From: Heterohyrax brucei
Lineage: Eukaryota > Chordata > Mammalia > Hyracoidea > Procaviidae
Assembly (NCBI GenBank): GCA_028571685.1
Contig: CM053143.1
Span: forward strand, 155,180,329 to 155,244,328
Length of the DNA: 64,000 bases
Direction: 5' to 3'
The position numbers were made by a program, and so were the translations under genes. Positions within the stretch are counted from its first letter, which is position 1; each line of letters opens with the position of its first letter. Below are positions 30,035 to 39,977 of this stretch, piece by piece. The notes under the pieces are model-generated. The model searched no databases. It was not told the origin of the DNA and was given only the letters and a program-made list of their open reading frames with translations.

Positions 30035-30326
30035 GTTGCTGCGATGCTGGAAGCTACGCCACCAGTATTTCAAGTCCTAGCGCGGTCACCCGTGGTGAAC
30101 AGGTTTCAGCAGAGCTTCCAGACTAGGACTAGGAAGAAAGGCCTGGAAGTCTACTTCTGAAAATTAACTGATAAAAACTCTATTGATCACAATAGAACAT
30201 TGGCTGACTAGACCAAAATATACCCACCATCATGAAGAGGACATAGAATCAGTCAACATTTTGTTTTCTTACACATAAAGTCACCATGTGTCAGAGCTAA
30301 CTCCCTGGCAACTAACAACTAACAGC
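30035..30326 (+). repeat. RTE-derived non-autonomous element
   Basis: Begins TGCGATGCTGGAAGCTACGC and ends CTGGCAACTAACAACTAACA, with GAAGAAAGGCCTGGAAGTCT and TACTTCTGAAAATTAACTG in the middle. As I recall, the first part matches the 5' part of the elephant RTE LINE, and the end matches its 3' terminus, so this looks like an RTE that lost its coding middle. The central segment is the same one found in long-form AfroSINEs. Confidence 0.5.
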
Positions 30327-30603
30327 AAAGTCAAAGTTCAGAACTACCTAATCTTTCGATCCCTTCTACAGTTAAGCCCTGAAGTACCACTCCAGTATCT
30401 CCATAGTCCAGCTCTGACTCTGCAGTACTGGCTGCTGCTGATGTATCCAGAGGAGTAACACTACAGATAAAAGCCAGTAGAGCTGTTGGGTGAATATTGG
30501 TTTTGGGGGGAGTCTACAGTTCAGAGACAGATGTAGAGGGGTGCACTTAGTGTACTGCAGCCTCTACCCTCTACAGTTTATTTCCCTTAAATACCTGTAT
30601 CTT

Positions 30604-30764
30604 GAAACCCTTCTGACGCAGTGATTAAGTGCTACAGCTGCTGACCCAAAGGTCAGGGATTTGAATCCACCAGGTGCTCCTTCGAAACTACAGGGCAGTT
30701 CCACTCTGTCGTATAGGATCACTATGAGTCACAGACTGACTCAGTGGCAGTAGGTTTCAGTTTT
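30604..30764 (+). repeat. AfroSINE, short form
   Basis: GAAACCCTTCTGACGCAGTG, GGGATTTGAATCCACCAGG as B box, CGTATAGGATCACTATGAGT. Confidence 0.88.
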
Positions 30765-31343
30765 GGAGTGCCTGTATCTATGAACTGCAAAGAGATCTTT
30801 TGAACAGGCTCAATTCCATACTGGGCCCTAAATAGCCGCTATTCAGTAATCTCACTCCTAAATGCCTTTATTTTTATCTCTCTAAAATTGAGATAATTCT
30901 TGATTTAGCTCCCTCCTCCATGGGGTTACTTTGGTCATCAAATGATATATGTAATGTGCCGTTAAACTTCAGAGTAAGATCCACATGGAAATTATTTTGA
31001 AAAAAAAATCTATCTGTCTGGCCAATGTGAAGGCTTAGTAAAAGTATTTTGCATTATTTAAATTGCACTTATCCACCTAAAACTTTAAACTTTCCTATTA
31101 GAGGCTATGTGAATAATTAAAATTTCTCACTTAACCTAAGGGGGAAATCACTTGCACTGAATTTTTAACAAAGCATCTATACTATGAATACTTTAGCTAT
31201 TTCCTCTAGTTCTTCTGGATTATACATCTTATCAGCACTAGAAACTGTGTATCTTGAAACTGATCATTTTGTTACAAGAATCATGCCATTTCTTTTTTAC
31301 ATTGGGGACAAATTATGAAATTTTCTCTTCTTTTCAATGACAC
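30765..31343. other. No recognisable feature
   Basis: AT-rich, unique-looking DNA. Confidence 0.5.
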
Positions 31344-31909
31344 TGTCATAGACCGAATTATACCCCCACCCTAGTGTACTAGCCATTTGGCTGGTCCGTG
31401 ATTCCCAATGTTTTGTGATTGGCCTCCATTTCATGATTTTCCTGTGTTGTAAATCCTAATCTCTGCCTGTGGTTAAGAGGGCAAGATTGGATTACATTAA
31501 AGATGATTAAAATAGGACTGTAACTCCCTTATAGAGGTCATTTCCCCGATATAATGTAAAGGGTGTTTCCCTGGGGTGTGGCTTGCACCACCTTTTACCT
31601 ACAAAAATAAAAGGAAAGGTGACAAGCAGACAGTGAGGACCTCGTGCCGCCAAAAAAGCAGGACCTGGAGCAGAGCACGTCCTTTAGATCTGGATTCCTG
31701 CTCTGAGATGTTCCCAGACAAAGGGACAATTGATCCAACACAAGGACCTTCCTCCAGATCCCACACAGAGGGAGAAAATGTTTCCTTCCTTGGAGCCAGT
31801 TCCCTAAATTCAGACTTCTGGCCTACTAGACTGTGAAAGAATAAACTCGTCTTTGCTAAAACCATCCGTTTGTGATATTTCTGTTTTAGCAGCACTAGAT
31901 GACTAAGAC
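31344..31909 (+). mobile_element. MaLR-like solo LTR
   Basis: Starts TGTCATAGACCGAATTATAC and ends AGCACTAGATGACTAAGAC, with AATAAA near 31,841. Landmarks are ATTCCCAATGTTTTGTGATT, GTTTCCCTGGGGTGTGGC and AGAGCACGTCCTTTAGATCT. The last base of the CA end is not intact and the target duplication is unclear. Confidence 0.82.
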
Positions 31910-32297
31910 GCTCTCCTTCCTTTTACATATATACCTAAGGGCAGGTGAATAGGGCTGGGGCAAAACGTAATCAGTTTGACTGTTCACACTTTAACTGGGT
32001 GATGATTGACCACAAGCGGCCACTTACTGCTGCCCTAGCTCTCCTAGTGTCCATTCCCCTAGATGACTCTTTCACACCTTCTTGTTTCTTCTCAAACCTC
32101 CGGTAGCAACTCACTCTTGTCTTACTAGCTGGAATTTACTCCATAATGCACTGAGAAAATAGAGATGTTCGAAAGAGACCTTGTTTATAGCCACATTCCT
32201 TCTACATTCCCATACTCCACCTTCTTTCTGGTGAAGAATGCCTGAATTCCTGGCTAAGGCCAACCTCAGCACTTGAAGGACACTATCCATATATACA
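31910..32297. other. No recognisable feature
   Basis: Unique-looking. A minus-strand 94-codon frame (32,111-32,395) runs into the neighbouring SINE and is chance. Confidence 0.5.
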
Positions 32298-32491
32298 AAG
32301 ATCCCTTGTGACACAATGGTTAATTGCTGGCCTGCTAAATGAAAGGTCAGTTGTTGAAACCTCCCAGCCACTCTACAGGAGGAAAAACCTGGCAATCTGC
32401 TTCTGTAAAGATTATAACATAGGAAATCCTATGGAGGAGTTCTACTCTGTCACCTAGAATACTGTGACTCAGAATCAACTGGACAGCAATG
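32298..32491 (+). repeat. AfroSINE, long form
   Basis: GATCCCTTGTGACACAATGG head, AAAACCTGGCAATCTGCTTC and GTAAAGATTATAACATAGGA centre, ACTGTGACTCAGAATCAACT tail. Confidence 0.85.
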
Positions 32492-32764
32492 TGCACAAGG
32501 CAAAATCAATTCAACGGCACACAATGATGACATCCATATACAAACATGCTGTTATTTCTCATCTCAAAAGTAAAACCTACTCAAGCTTCCATTCCCCCTC
32601 TAGATACCACCCTATTTCTCTCCTACCTTTTGAAGCATAACTCCTTGAAAGTGGTGTTAGTTCTCAAGGTCTCCAAGTGCTTTTCTCTTTTTTTAAAAAA
32701 AAGAGCACGCCATAAGTGGTATCTGGGGTATTAAAAGCTTGTGAACAGCTGTCTAATGTGCATC
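32492..32764. other. No recognisable feature
   Basis: Short T/A runs near 32,690. Possible weak L2 trace (CTCCTTGAAAGTGGTG). Confidence 0.4.
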
Positions 32765-33230
32765 AGTCGGTCCCAAACTACTTGGAGCAAACGAGAATAA
32801 AGAATACCTAAGACACAAGGAAAATATTAGCCTAAGAAACAGAAGGACCACACAAACTAAAGATTCCATGAACCTGAGACCAGAAGAACTAGATGGTGCC
32901 CAGTTACCAACAGTGACAGCTCTGACAAGGAACACAACAGAAAGCCCTTCATGATACTCACGAAGAGTGTGCTTCTTAGTTTGATTAGATGTTGAGACTA
33001 AATGGTAAGCTCCTGTCCAGAAGTGAGATGAGAAAGGAAGAGATGAGATGGAAGAAAGTGAGATGAGAAGGAGATGGGAGAATGGGCATGGGAAACCCAG
33101 GGTGGAAATGAGGACTATGTTGTTATGTTATTGGAATAGCAACTGGGTCACATAACATGTGTATAAATTTTTGTATGAGAAATTAACTTGAGTTGTAAAC
33201 TTTTACCTAAAGCACAGTTAAAAAAGAAAA
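32765..33230 (+). repeat. Dispersed retroposon-like repeat (family of 16,905-17,430)
   Basis: AATATTAGCCTAAGAAACAG, AGAACTAGATGGTGCCCAGT and CAACAGTGACAGCTCTGACA match the other copy. It ends TTGTAAACTTTTACCTAAAG, CACAGTTAAAAAAG, an A-rich 3' end. A GAGATGA repeat (about 33,026-33,078) replaces the other copy's middle. Confidence 0.55.
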
Positions 33231-33235
33231 GAAAA

Positions 33236-33432
33236 AAACTTGCCAGAGAGTCAATTTTGACTCATGATAAACCCATGTGTTACAGAGTAGAACTGCTCCA
33301 TAAGGTTTTCTTGGCCATAATGACTAAAAGTGGATCATCAGCCCTTTCTTCTATGGTGCCACTCAGTGGGTTTGAATCACTGACTTTCAGGTTTGTGATT
33401 AAGTGCAAACCACTTGTGTCACCAGGGGACCT
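33236..33432 (-). repeat. AfroSINE, long form, first of three in a row
   Basis: GAGAGTCAATTTTGACTCAT, CTTGGCCATAATGACTAAAA, GTCACCAGGGGACC. Confidence 0.85.
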
Positions 33433-33434
33433 TA

Positions 33435-33624
33435 ATCAAAAAACCACTGAGTTGATTATAACTCACAGTACTCTATAAGATGGAGTAAAACTGCCTCATA
33501 GGCTTTCCCAGGGCTTTACGGAAGCAGATGGCTACAACTTTCTCCCCTGGCGTGGTTGGTGGCTTTCAACCACTGGCCTTTTGGTTAGCAGCCAAGTAGT
33601 TAACCACTGCACAGCCAGGGCTCC
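33435..33624 (-). repeat. AfroSINE, long form, second of three in a row
   Basis: CCACTGAGTTGATTATAACT, TTTACGGAAGCAGATGGCTA, GCACAGCCAGGGCTCC. Confidence 0.87.
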
Positions 33625-33625
33625 T

Positions 33626-33777
33626 AAAAACCAAATCCTCTGCTGTCAAGTCAATTCTGACACATAGCAATCCTATAGGACAGAGTAGAATTGCCCCAGA
33701 AAGTTTCTAAGGAGTACCAGGTGGAGTCAAACTGCGGATCTTTTGTGGCTCTTAACCACTACACCACCAGGGTTTCA
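33626..33777 (-). repeat. AfroSINE, short form, third of three in a row
   Basis: ACCAAATCCTCTGCTGTCAA, CTATAGGACAGAGTAGAATT, CACCACCAGGGTTTC. It follows the previous copy after a TAAAA run. Confidence 0.9.
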
Positions 33778-33914
33778 AGGGCTCCTTGAATCTACTGAAA
33801 TCAGGCTTCCTCCCACTAGTCAGTCAAAGCTGCTGTTGCCTCGATCAACAATGACTTCCACATGACCGTATCAGTGGTCAGGTCCCCACCCCACCCTAGC
33901 AAACCCATCAGCTG

Positions 33915-34530
33915 CATTTTACAATTGCGATCAAGAAATCAAAAGATATATTGCATTGGGAAAATCTGTTGTAAAAGACCTCTTTCAAGTATTGAAAAGA
34001 TGTCACCTTGAAGACTAAAGTGTGCTGACCCAAGCCATGGTATTCTCAATTGCATCGTGCCAAGCCAAGTGCTGTCGAGTCGGATCTGACTCATGGCAAC
34101 CCATCATACACATGTGAAAATTGGACAATGAACAAAGAAGATAGGAGAAGAATTAATGCCTTTGAACTGCGTTGCTGTAGAAGAATGCTGAAAGTACCAT
34201 GGACTGCCAAAAGAACAAACAGATCTGTTATGAAGACGTACAACTAGAGTGCTCCTTGGAAGCAAAGATGGCAAGACGGCATCTTACATACTTTGGATAT
34301 ATTTTCAGGAAAGATTAGTGCTCAGAGGAGGACATCATGCTTGGTAAAGTGGAACGTCAGTGAAAAAGAGGAAGACCCTTGATGAGATGGGCTGACACAG
34401 TGGCTGCAACAATGAGCTTAAGCAAAAAAATGATTGTGGACATGGCACAAAACCAGGAAGTATTTTGTTCCGTTGTGCATAGAATCACTATGAGCTGGAA
34501 ATGACTTGATGGCACCTAATAATAACAGCA
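33915..34530 (+). mobile_element. RTE/BovB-like LINE 3' fragment with a small internal insertion
   Basis: Same order as 25,485-26,005: GACCTCTTTCAAGTATTGAA, ATTGGACAATGAACAAAGAA, TGCCTTTGAACTGCG, GAGGAAGACCCTTGATGAGA, then GCACCTAATAATAACA. The frame is broken in several places. A 46-bp stretch at about 34,057-34,102 is foreign to the element: it is a reverse-oriented SINE/RTE 3'-end fragment. Confidence 0.8.
34057..34102 (-). repeat. Tiny AfroSINE/RTE 3'-end fragment inside an RTE copy
   Basis: GTGCTGTCGAGTCGGATCTG and ACTCATGGCAACCC are the reverse of an AfroSINE tail. The aligned RTE copy at 25,590 lacks them. Confidence 0.6.
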
Positions 34531-34628
34531 TGTCCTTTTCCACTTGATCTATGGGTGGCACACACCTTTTCTTCATCCCTACGGTCACATTCCTAACACA
34601 CTGCATGTGATCATGTTGGTAGGGGTAG

Positions 34629-34870
34629 CAAGCGAGTCGCTCACCGGTTTATGTGAAGTAAAGTACACATGAGCTTACATGTGTTTACCTACCAATCTGC
34701 AGTGCACAATTCACCACATGTGGAATTGTGCACTGCAGATTAGTAGGCAAACTGATGTGGAATTGCACACTACTGATTAGCAGGTAAACCTATGTGGAAT
34801 TGTGCACTACACACTAGTAGGTAAACAGAAGTAAACCAGTGTATACCTTGGTTGTCAAGTAATACATTCC
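34629..34870. repeat. Palindromic dispersed repeat, copy D, with tandem arms
   Basis: An inverted arm (34,683-34,719; TTTACCTACCAATCTGCAGT) meets its complement (34,718-34,752; AATTGTGCACTGCAGATTAG) with no loop, at CCACATGTGG. Two more direct copies of the second arm follow (34,754-34,789 and 34,790-34,826), each starting ATGTGGAATTG and ending GGTAAAC. Arm sequence matches the TACTAATCTGTAGTG...CACAT arms of copies A, B and C. Confidence 0.7.
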
Positions 34871-35035
34871 TGCACACTGGTTTCCTTGCGGTTCTTTGAA
34901 CAAGCTAGCGACATCCTCTTCTCAGGGCCTTTTTGCTGATGTTTTGACTGACAGAAGGCTCTTTCCCTTGGTATATGCATGCCTTTTGTCCACTTACCCC
35001 AAATTTACTACTTAGTTTTCCCCTTAACACTTATT

Positions 35036-35200
35036 GGAAACTCCGGTTGCATAAAGCTTAAATAATATGTTTGCTAAGTAAAGGGTAGGCAGTTCAGGTC
35101 TACCATGGGCTCCTTGCAAGCCGTGGGCAGTTCTACCCTGTCCTGTAGGGTCACTATCAGTTGGAATCAACTCAAGAGCAGGGGGTTTGGCTTGATTGGG
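35036..35200 (+). repeat. AfroSINE, short form
   Basis: GGAAACTCCGGTTGCATAAA head, GGCAGTTCAGGTCTACCATG as decayed B box, GTAGGGTCACTATCAGTTGG tail. Confidence 0.85.
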
Positions 35201-35327
35201 TTTAACACTTACCACTATCTAATCTAATCTAATATATGCTTTACTAATTTTTTTTGTTATCTAATTCATATAAACTCCATGAAGACAAGTGTTTTTTTGT
35301 TTTCATTTACAGCACTGCCCCTAATAC

Positions 35328-35392
35328 AAAAACTAAACTCATTGCCCTAGGGTTGATTCTGACTCACAGTGACCCTATTGTCTAGAATAGTG
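35328..35392 (-). repeat. AfroSINE 3' fragment
   Basis: Only the tail remains: AACTCATTGCCCTAGGGTTG, ACTCACAGTGACCCTA. Confidence 0.75.
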
Positions 35393-35432
35393 CACATGCC
35401 ATATAATAGATGTTCAATATGTATTTCTTAAG

Positions 35433-35445
35433 TAAACAATGAATC
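35433..35445. repeat. 13-bp target duplication, left copy
   Basis: TAAACAATGAATC, repeated exactly at 36,444-36,456. Confidence 0.8.
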
Positions 35446-36443
35446 GCCAGCTACCCAAGGCAAAATAATTGTTCCCTGTTCATCTGGAGCAACAGAGGAA
35501 GAAGGAGAATCAGGAAAAGGAGGAAGAAATAGAATGTGTGGCTAATTGCTTGCATGAACAACTACCTTCTTGGCCATGATACCAGAAATGGATCATGGCT
35601 GGCCACCATTACTGAACAATTTATCAAAGATTCTATAAAAGAATCATCAAAGGATGGAAAATGCAGAACAGAATTTCAAATTCTCATGGACTGCAGACTT
35701 TCTGGAGTCACAGAGGCTGGATAAGTCCCAAATACTATCACACTGAGATAATCTTTAAATATTAATCCTTCTGCTGCCCCAGAGCTGAAACCAGTACTGA
35801 GGTCTACACTTTGAAGAATGGACTGGACTTGGAGACACAGAGTGAGCATGTAGTGTGTGTTCTTTATGGTTTTATACATTTATGGAAGACTGTCCTACTG
35901 CTTGCTTTCCAGAGGGGAGAGGAGATGGTGGAGAGGAAGGGACAGGTGCTCATTGGGAGGATACTAGAAGAGTGAAAAGGAGGAGTGTACTGTCACAGGG
36001 TACATAGAGCAGATAGAGTTGTTGAGAGGTGCAAAATTGGTTTGGATTGTAAACTTTCACTTAATCATAATTAAAAACAAAATTAAAAAAACTCAATCCT
36101 TAGACAAAAAATAATCCCCCAAAGTCTTCACAAAACCAATACTTTCACTTAACCAGTAAAGGATGTCTGCCTTGGGCATTCTGCTCTTCTAAGATCTATG
36201 AATATGAGATCAAACTGGCAATAACAACTGAAAAGAGTAGAAAGGGACCTAGAGGGCAGTGAGTTTGTGGTAATAAGGGAGGAACAACTCAGAAAAGAAG
36301 GGTGAGAACGCTTGCAAAGCTTGAAGAATGTAATCAACGGCACTGAATTGTACATGCAGAAACTCTTGACCGTGTGTGTGTTCTGCTGTGTATAGTTTTG
36401 ACAACAATAAAAATAAAATAAATTAAAAAAATAAGTAAGTAAA
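35446..36443 (+). mobile_element. Composite retroposon of two A-tailed modules
   Basis: One exact 13-bp target duplication encloses 998 bp. Module 1 (to about 36,110) ends GGATTGTAAACTTTCACTTA, ATCATAATTAAAAAC plus A-rich sequence; its 3' part recurs at 42,545-42,800. Module 2 (about 36,115-36,443) ends ATTGTACATGCAGAAACTCT, GACAACAATAAAAATAAAAT. No coding potential is seen. The single duplication suggests that both modules entered in one event. Confidence 0.6.
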
Positions 36444-36456
36444 TAAACAATGAATC
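36444..36456. repeat. 13-bp target duplication, right copy
   Basis: TAAACAATGAATC, identical to 35,433-35,445. Confidence 0.8.
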
Positions 36457-36489
36457 AACCCTTCATCATTTCAAGCACGTTAGAAAATA

Positions 36490-36535
36490 CACAGCTGTAG
36501 TGTCAGATGTTTTGTGTGTGTTATCTCACTTAATG
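36490..36535 (-). repeat. MIR SINE, left part (split by two AfroSINEs)
   Basis: GTGTGTTATCTCACTTAATG is MIR-like. The rest resumes at 36,950. Confidence 0.4.
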
Positions 36536-36553
36536 GAGCGCTGGTGACAGAGT

Positions 36554-36720
36554 GGAAACCCTAGTGGCATAGTGATTAAATGCTACACCTGCTAACCAAA
36601 AGGTCAGCAGTTTGAATTCACCAGGAGCTCCTTGGAAACTCTGTGGCACAATTCTACTCTGTGCTATAGGGTCACTATGAGTCAGAATCGACTTGATGGC
36701 AATGGGTTTGGTTTTTAGTT
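36554..36720 (+). repeat. AfroSINE, short form, near-consensus, first of a tandem pair
   Basis: GGAAACCCTAGTGGCATAGT, CAGCAGTTTGAATTCACC, GGGTCACTATGAGTCAGAAT, CAATGGGTTTGGTTTTTAG. Among the least diverged copies. Confidence 0.93.
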
Positions 36721-36900
36721 TGGTGGCACAGTGGGTAAGATTTTGGCTTAAGAGCTTGGCTGCTAACCAAAAGATCAGCAGTTCAAATCTACCAGTTGCT
36801 TCTTGGAAAGCCTACAGGGCAGTTCTACTTGGTCTTTTATAGGGTCAATATGAGTTGGAATCAACTCAAAAGCAATGAGTTTGCATTTGTTTTATTTTAT
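36721..36900 (+). repeat. AfroSINE, second of a tandem pair
   Basis: TGGTGGCACAGTGGGTAAGA, AAGATCAGCAGTTCAAATCT, AGGGTCAATATGAGTTGGAA. It starts exactly where the first copy's T-rich tail ends. Confidence 0.9.
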
Positions 36901-36949
36901 TGATTTTTAAAAAATATTTTATTTAACCCCTGCCCATCCCCCCCAAACT

Positions 36950-37045
36950 CTTCAGAGAAGGTACTTTCTCTTGTTTCATAAAAGAGGAAATAACTTTAGG
37001 GAAGTCATGTAAATTATCCAAATATATCAGATGGTTGGCGACAAG
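36950..37045 (-). repeat. MIR SINE, right part
   Basis: GAGGAAATAACTTTAGGGAA, GTCATGTAAATTATCC. Confidence 0.45.
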
Positions 37046-37535
37046 GTTAGCATATTGGGCCTAGGCATCCCGACTGACAGAAAACACCACATTCCACACA
37101 CTATTTACATTAGTCATTGCCAAGTAAGACTGCTGTGAAGCCAGCGGAGCAACTACATTCTTGTTACTTAATGTATTTCTCAAGTACATCTACCTATTAC
37201 TAAAACTATCTCAGACAAAAATGAAATGCAGAGTCAGGGTACTGGTTTAATTTATGTAGCCAAGCCCCTATGTAAGCAAGGCTCTAGGATGGGCCCTTTA
37301 CAGGAGCCCAGATTTGGAGACAAAGATTAAGAATTGGCATTGGCATTCCTGCCTTGCCTTTAAAATTCTTTCCATGAGGTCAATTCTTTCCATAGGGTCT
37401 CATCCAAATTATACTCACTTACCAAGGCTCACCACAAACACCACCTTCTTTATGAAGCCAGAGCTGTTTCTTTTTCCTCTGAACCACAAGACTATGCTCT
37501 TTTGTGACATCTACCTCACTCACTTTGGATTTGTG
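37046..37535. other. No recognisable feature
   Basis: Unique-looking. A 74-codon frame at 37,314 has no motif. Confidence 0.5.
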
Positions 37536-37694
37536 TAAAAACTCATTGTTGTTGAGTTGATTCCAACTCATAGTGACCCTAAATGACAGAGTAGAACTGC
37601 CCCCATAAGGTTTCTGAAAAGAAGCTGTTAGATTCAAACTGCCAACCTTTTGGTTAGCTAGCAGCTAACCATATAGCCACTGTGCCACCAGGGT
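37536..37694 (-). repeat. AfroSINE, short form
   Basis: CTCATTGTTGTTGAGTTGAT, GACAGAGTAGAACTGCCCCC, TGTGCCACCAGGG. It carries a TTGTTGTTGAG expansion at the tail. Confidence 0.88.
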
Positions 37695-37834
37695 CATAGT
37701 GGTTTGCATATGTGTCACTTCTCCAACACGGACTGTGAAATGGTGAGCGGAGACCGTGTCACCCATCTCTGCATCTCCCAAGCGCTGAGCCCAAGAGTCC
37801 TTCTAGTGCTTAAGAACCCTTGACTCAGGTTGTG

Positions 37835-37985
37835 ACCTTCACCTTTTATTCATTTAATAAATAATTATGATGCACAAGTTATGTGCCAAGCCCTGTCCTT
37901 AAAACGAGTGATATAACAAAAGACAAAGTAAACCAAGTCACTCTTGAAGCAGAACCCTATTTTAGTGGCTGGAGACAGACACTAA
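37835..37985 (+). repeat. Possible L2 3' fragment
   Basis: GCACAAGTTATGTGCCAAGC then CCTGTCCTTAAAACGAGTGA resemble the L2 end. Confidence 0.45.
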
Positions 37986-38177
37986 AATTAAATCAAAATA
38001 TCAAAACGTTGATTGCTTTAAGAATATGTTTATAGTTAGTGAGTCAGGACTTAAAAACTGCGGAAAAGTGATCTCCCAAACTTGGCATTCAGAAATGCTG
38101 CTGCTTTGATCATAGACAAGTTCTGCCTGTTTTTGAACTTCATATAAATGGTATCATATGGCTTATACTCTTCCTTC

Positions 38178-38280
38178 AGAAGCTGGCCACCAGGCCTGCC
38201 TTCCAAGGTGCCCATGGAGGAGTTGGAGCCACCAAGCTTTAGGCTAGTGGTTTAGCTCTTAACTGTTTGTGCCCCCTAGC
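38178..38280 (-). repeat. AfroSINE fragment in L1M
   Basis: GGCCACCAGGCCTGCCTTCC, GTGGTTTAGCTCTTAACTG. The RTE-like tail is missing. Confidence 0.6.
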
Positions 38281-38302
38281 CACTGCTGTTGTGTATGCTT
38301 TC

Positions 38303-38503
38303 GTAGTGTTGGGTGCTGTTGAGTTGCTTTTGACTCACAGCAACTCCATGTGACAGAGTAGAACTTCCCTGTAAGGTTTTCTTGGACATAATCTTTACAG
38401 AAACAGATGGCCAGGTCTTTCTTTTACAGAGTCATTGGATGGCTTTGAACCACCAACCTTCTGGTTAGCATCTGGGTGTTTCAACATTGCTCCACCAAGC
38501 TCC
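38303..38503 (-). repeat. AfroSINE, long form, in L1M
   Basis: GGGTGCTGTTGAGTTGCTTT, TCTTGGACATAATCTTTACA, TGCTCCACCAAGCTCC. Confidence 0.87.
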
Positions 38504-39099
38504 TGTTGTTGTGTATAGCAGCAGTTTATTCTTTTTCACGGCTGCTTAGCATCCTCTTGTATGGCTATATTACTGTTTACCCACTCTGCTATTGACTGAC
38601 ATTTGATTTATTTCCTTCTGGGGACTACTAGGAATAATGTCATTAGAAACATTTTGTATACATTTTTCAGTGAACATAACCACTCATTTCTTATGTTTTC
38701 CCAGGAGTGGAATTCCTGAGTCACTAGATGCTTACATTTTGCTTTAACAGACGTTGTCAATGCGTTTCCCAGGGCAGTTGTACCCTATTGCAGCCCTCCC
38801 ACTGGGTTGCATGAGAGGCTCTGTGATTTATAAGCTCATAAATACTTGGTGATGACAATCTTCTCAATTTTAACCATTCTGGCTGAGGTGTAACGGGATT
38901 TCACCATGATTTTGAAAATGCTGACTTTTACCTGAGCTCTGTGATACTGGAAATGGTGATGGTTACAGATATCCTCCCTATGTTTGTGTTCAGGAAAACA
39001 ATGTATTGAAAATAACCACCCTTCCCGTATGACTTACATAAAACTCATAGATACCCCATTCTTTACCTCTAACAAGACCAGACACCAAAACCCAAAGCC

Positions 39100-39285
39100 T
39101 CAACGGATGCTATTGATTCAGTTCCAAAGTACAGTGACCCCACAGGATGCAGAGGAGAACTGCGCCCCACAGGGTTTTCATGGCTGTGACCGTTCCCAAA
39201 CAGATGGCCTTGACTTTCTTCTGAAGTATCTCTGGATGCATTTGACCTGTCAGCCTTTCAGTTAGCAGCCAATCACTTAATTGTT
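39100..39285 (-). repeat. AfroSINE, long form
   Basis: TTGATTCAGTTCCAAAGTAC, GTTTTCATGGCTGTGACCGT, CAGCCTTTCAGTTAGCAGCC. Confidence 0.8.
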
Positions 39286-39564
39286 TCTTGGCACTTAGGT
39301 GAGTAATTTAGTCTCCACTGATCAATCAGAAAGAATGTGTTTGTTAACCAAACTTTCGTTAAAAGTTTCTCCTTACTCCAAGCCCCTAAACTTGGGGTCA
39401 TTCTCAGCCTAAGCCAAGATACTACCCCACTTTAAGGGGCCGCTCCCAGAGAATAGTCTAACCCAAACATTAAACATTCTGATTTACTGTTAGAAGATAT
39501 CTTCAGTTTATTCCCGGGCTTGTTGTTGGTGGCCTTGTTTATGCTCAGTCTCTATAAACACATC

Positions 39565-39756
39565 TGTTGTTGTCGAGTGATTCTGACTCATGGCGACCCC
39601 ATAGAACAGGGACAAACTGCCCCATGGGGTTTCCTAAGCTGTAGTATTTGCAGAGACAGACTATTACATCTTTCTCCAGAGAGAGGCTGGTGGATTCGAA
39701 CCATCTAGCTTTTGGTTAGCAACCAAGCTCTTAACCACTGAACCACTAGAGCTCCT
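39565..39756 (-). repeat. AfroSINE, long form
   Basis: TTGTTGTCGAGTGATTCTGA, GGATTCGAACCATCTAGCTT (B box well kept), GAACCACTAGAGCTCC. Confidence 0.87.
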
Positions 39757-39977
39757 TAAACTATAAAAGAAAATACTTTTCCCCTAACTCTTTGACATGC
39801 TTGCAGGTCTCATGGTCATTGTGTTCTCCCTAGTGCGCTAGTCCCTTCCTTCACTTGACAATAGCCTGTTCCCTTTCCCATTTTTTTTTTCCAAATTAAA
39901 GTCTTTCCCTGTCAAAGGTGCCAACTGTTTTTCACTGGAAAGTTTTTAACTGTGAATTCCTGATACCTAGCTACAGC

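Larger units (their letters stand above)
38110..38945 (-). mobile_element. Old L1 (L1M-like) 3' fragment, interrupted by two AfroSINEs
   Basis: TTTTTGAACTTCATATAAAT (38,130) and, after the SINEs, CCAGGAGTGGAATTCCTGAG and GTTTCCCAGGGCAGTTGTAC are the usual reverse reading of an L1 ORF2 end. The two SINEs came later. Confidence 0.7.

Noticed and set aside
34683-34826. CRISPR-like direct repeats
   Set aside because: Only three imperfect units with no spacers, in mammalian DNA. They are arms of a palindromic repeat.
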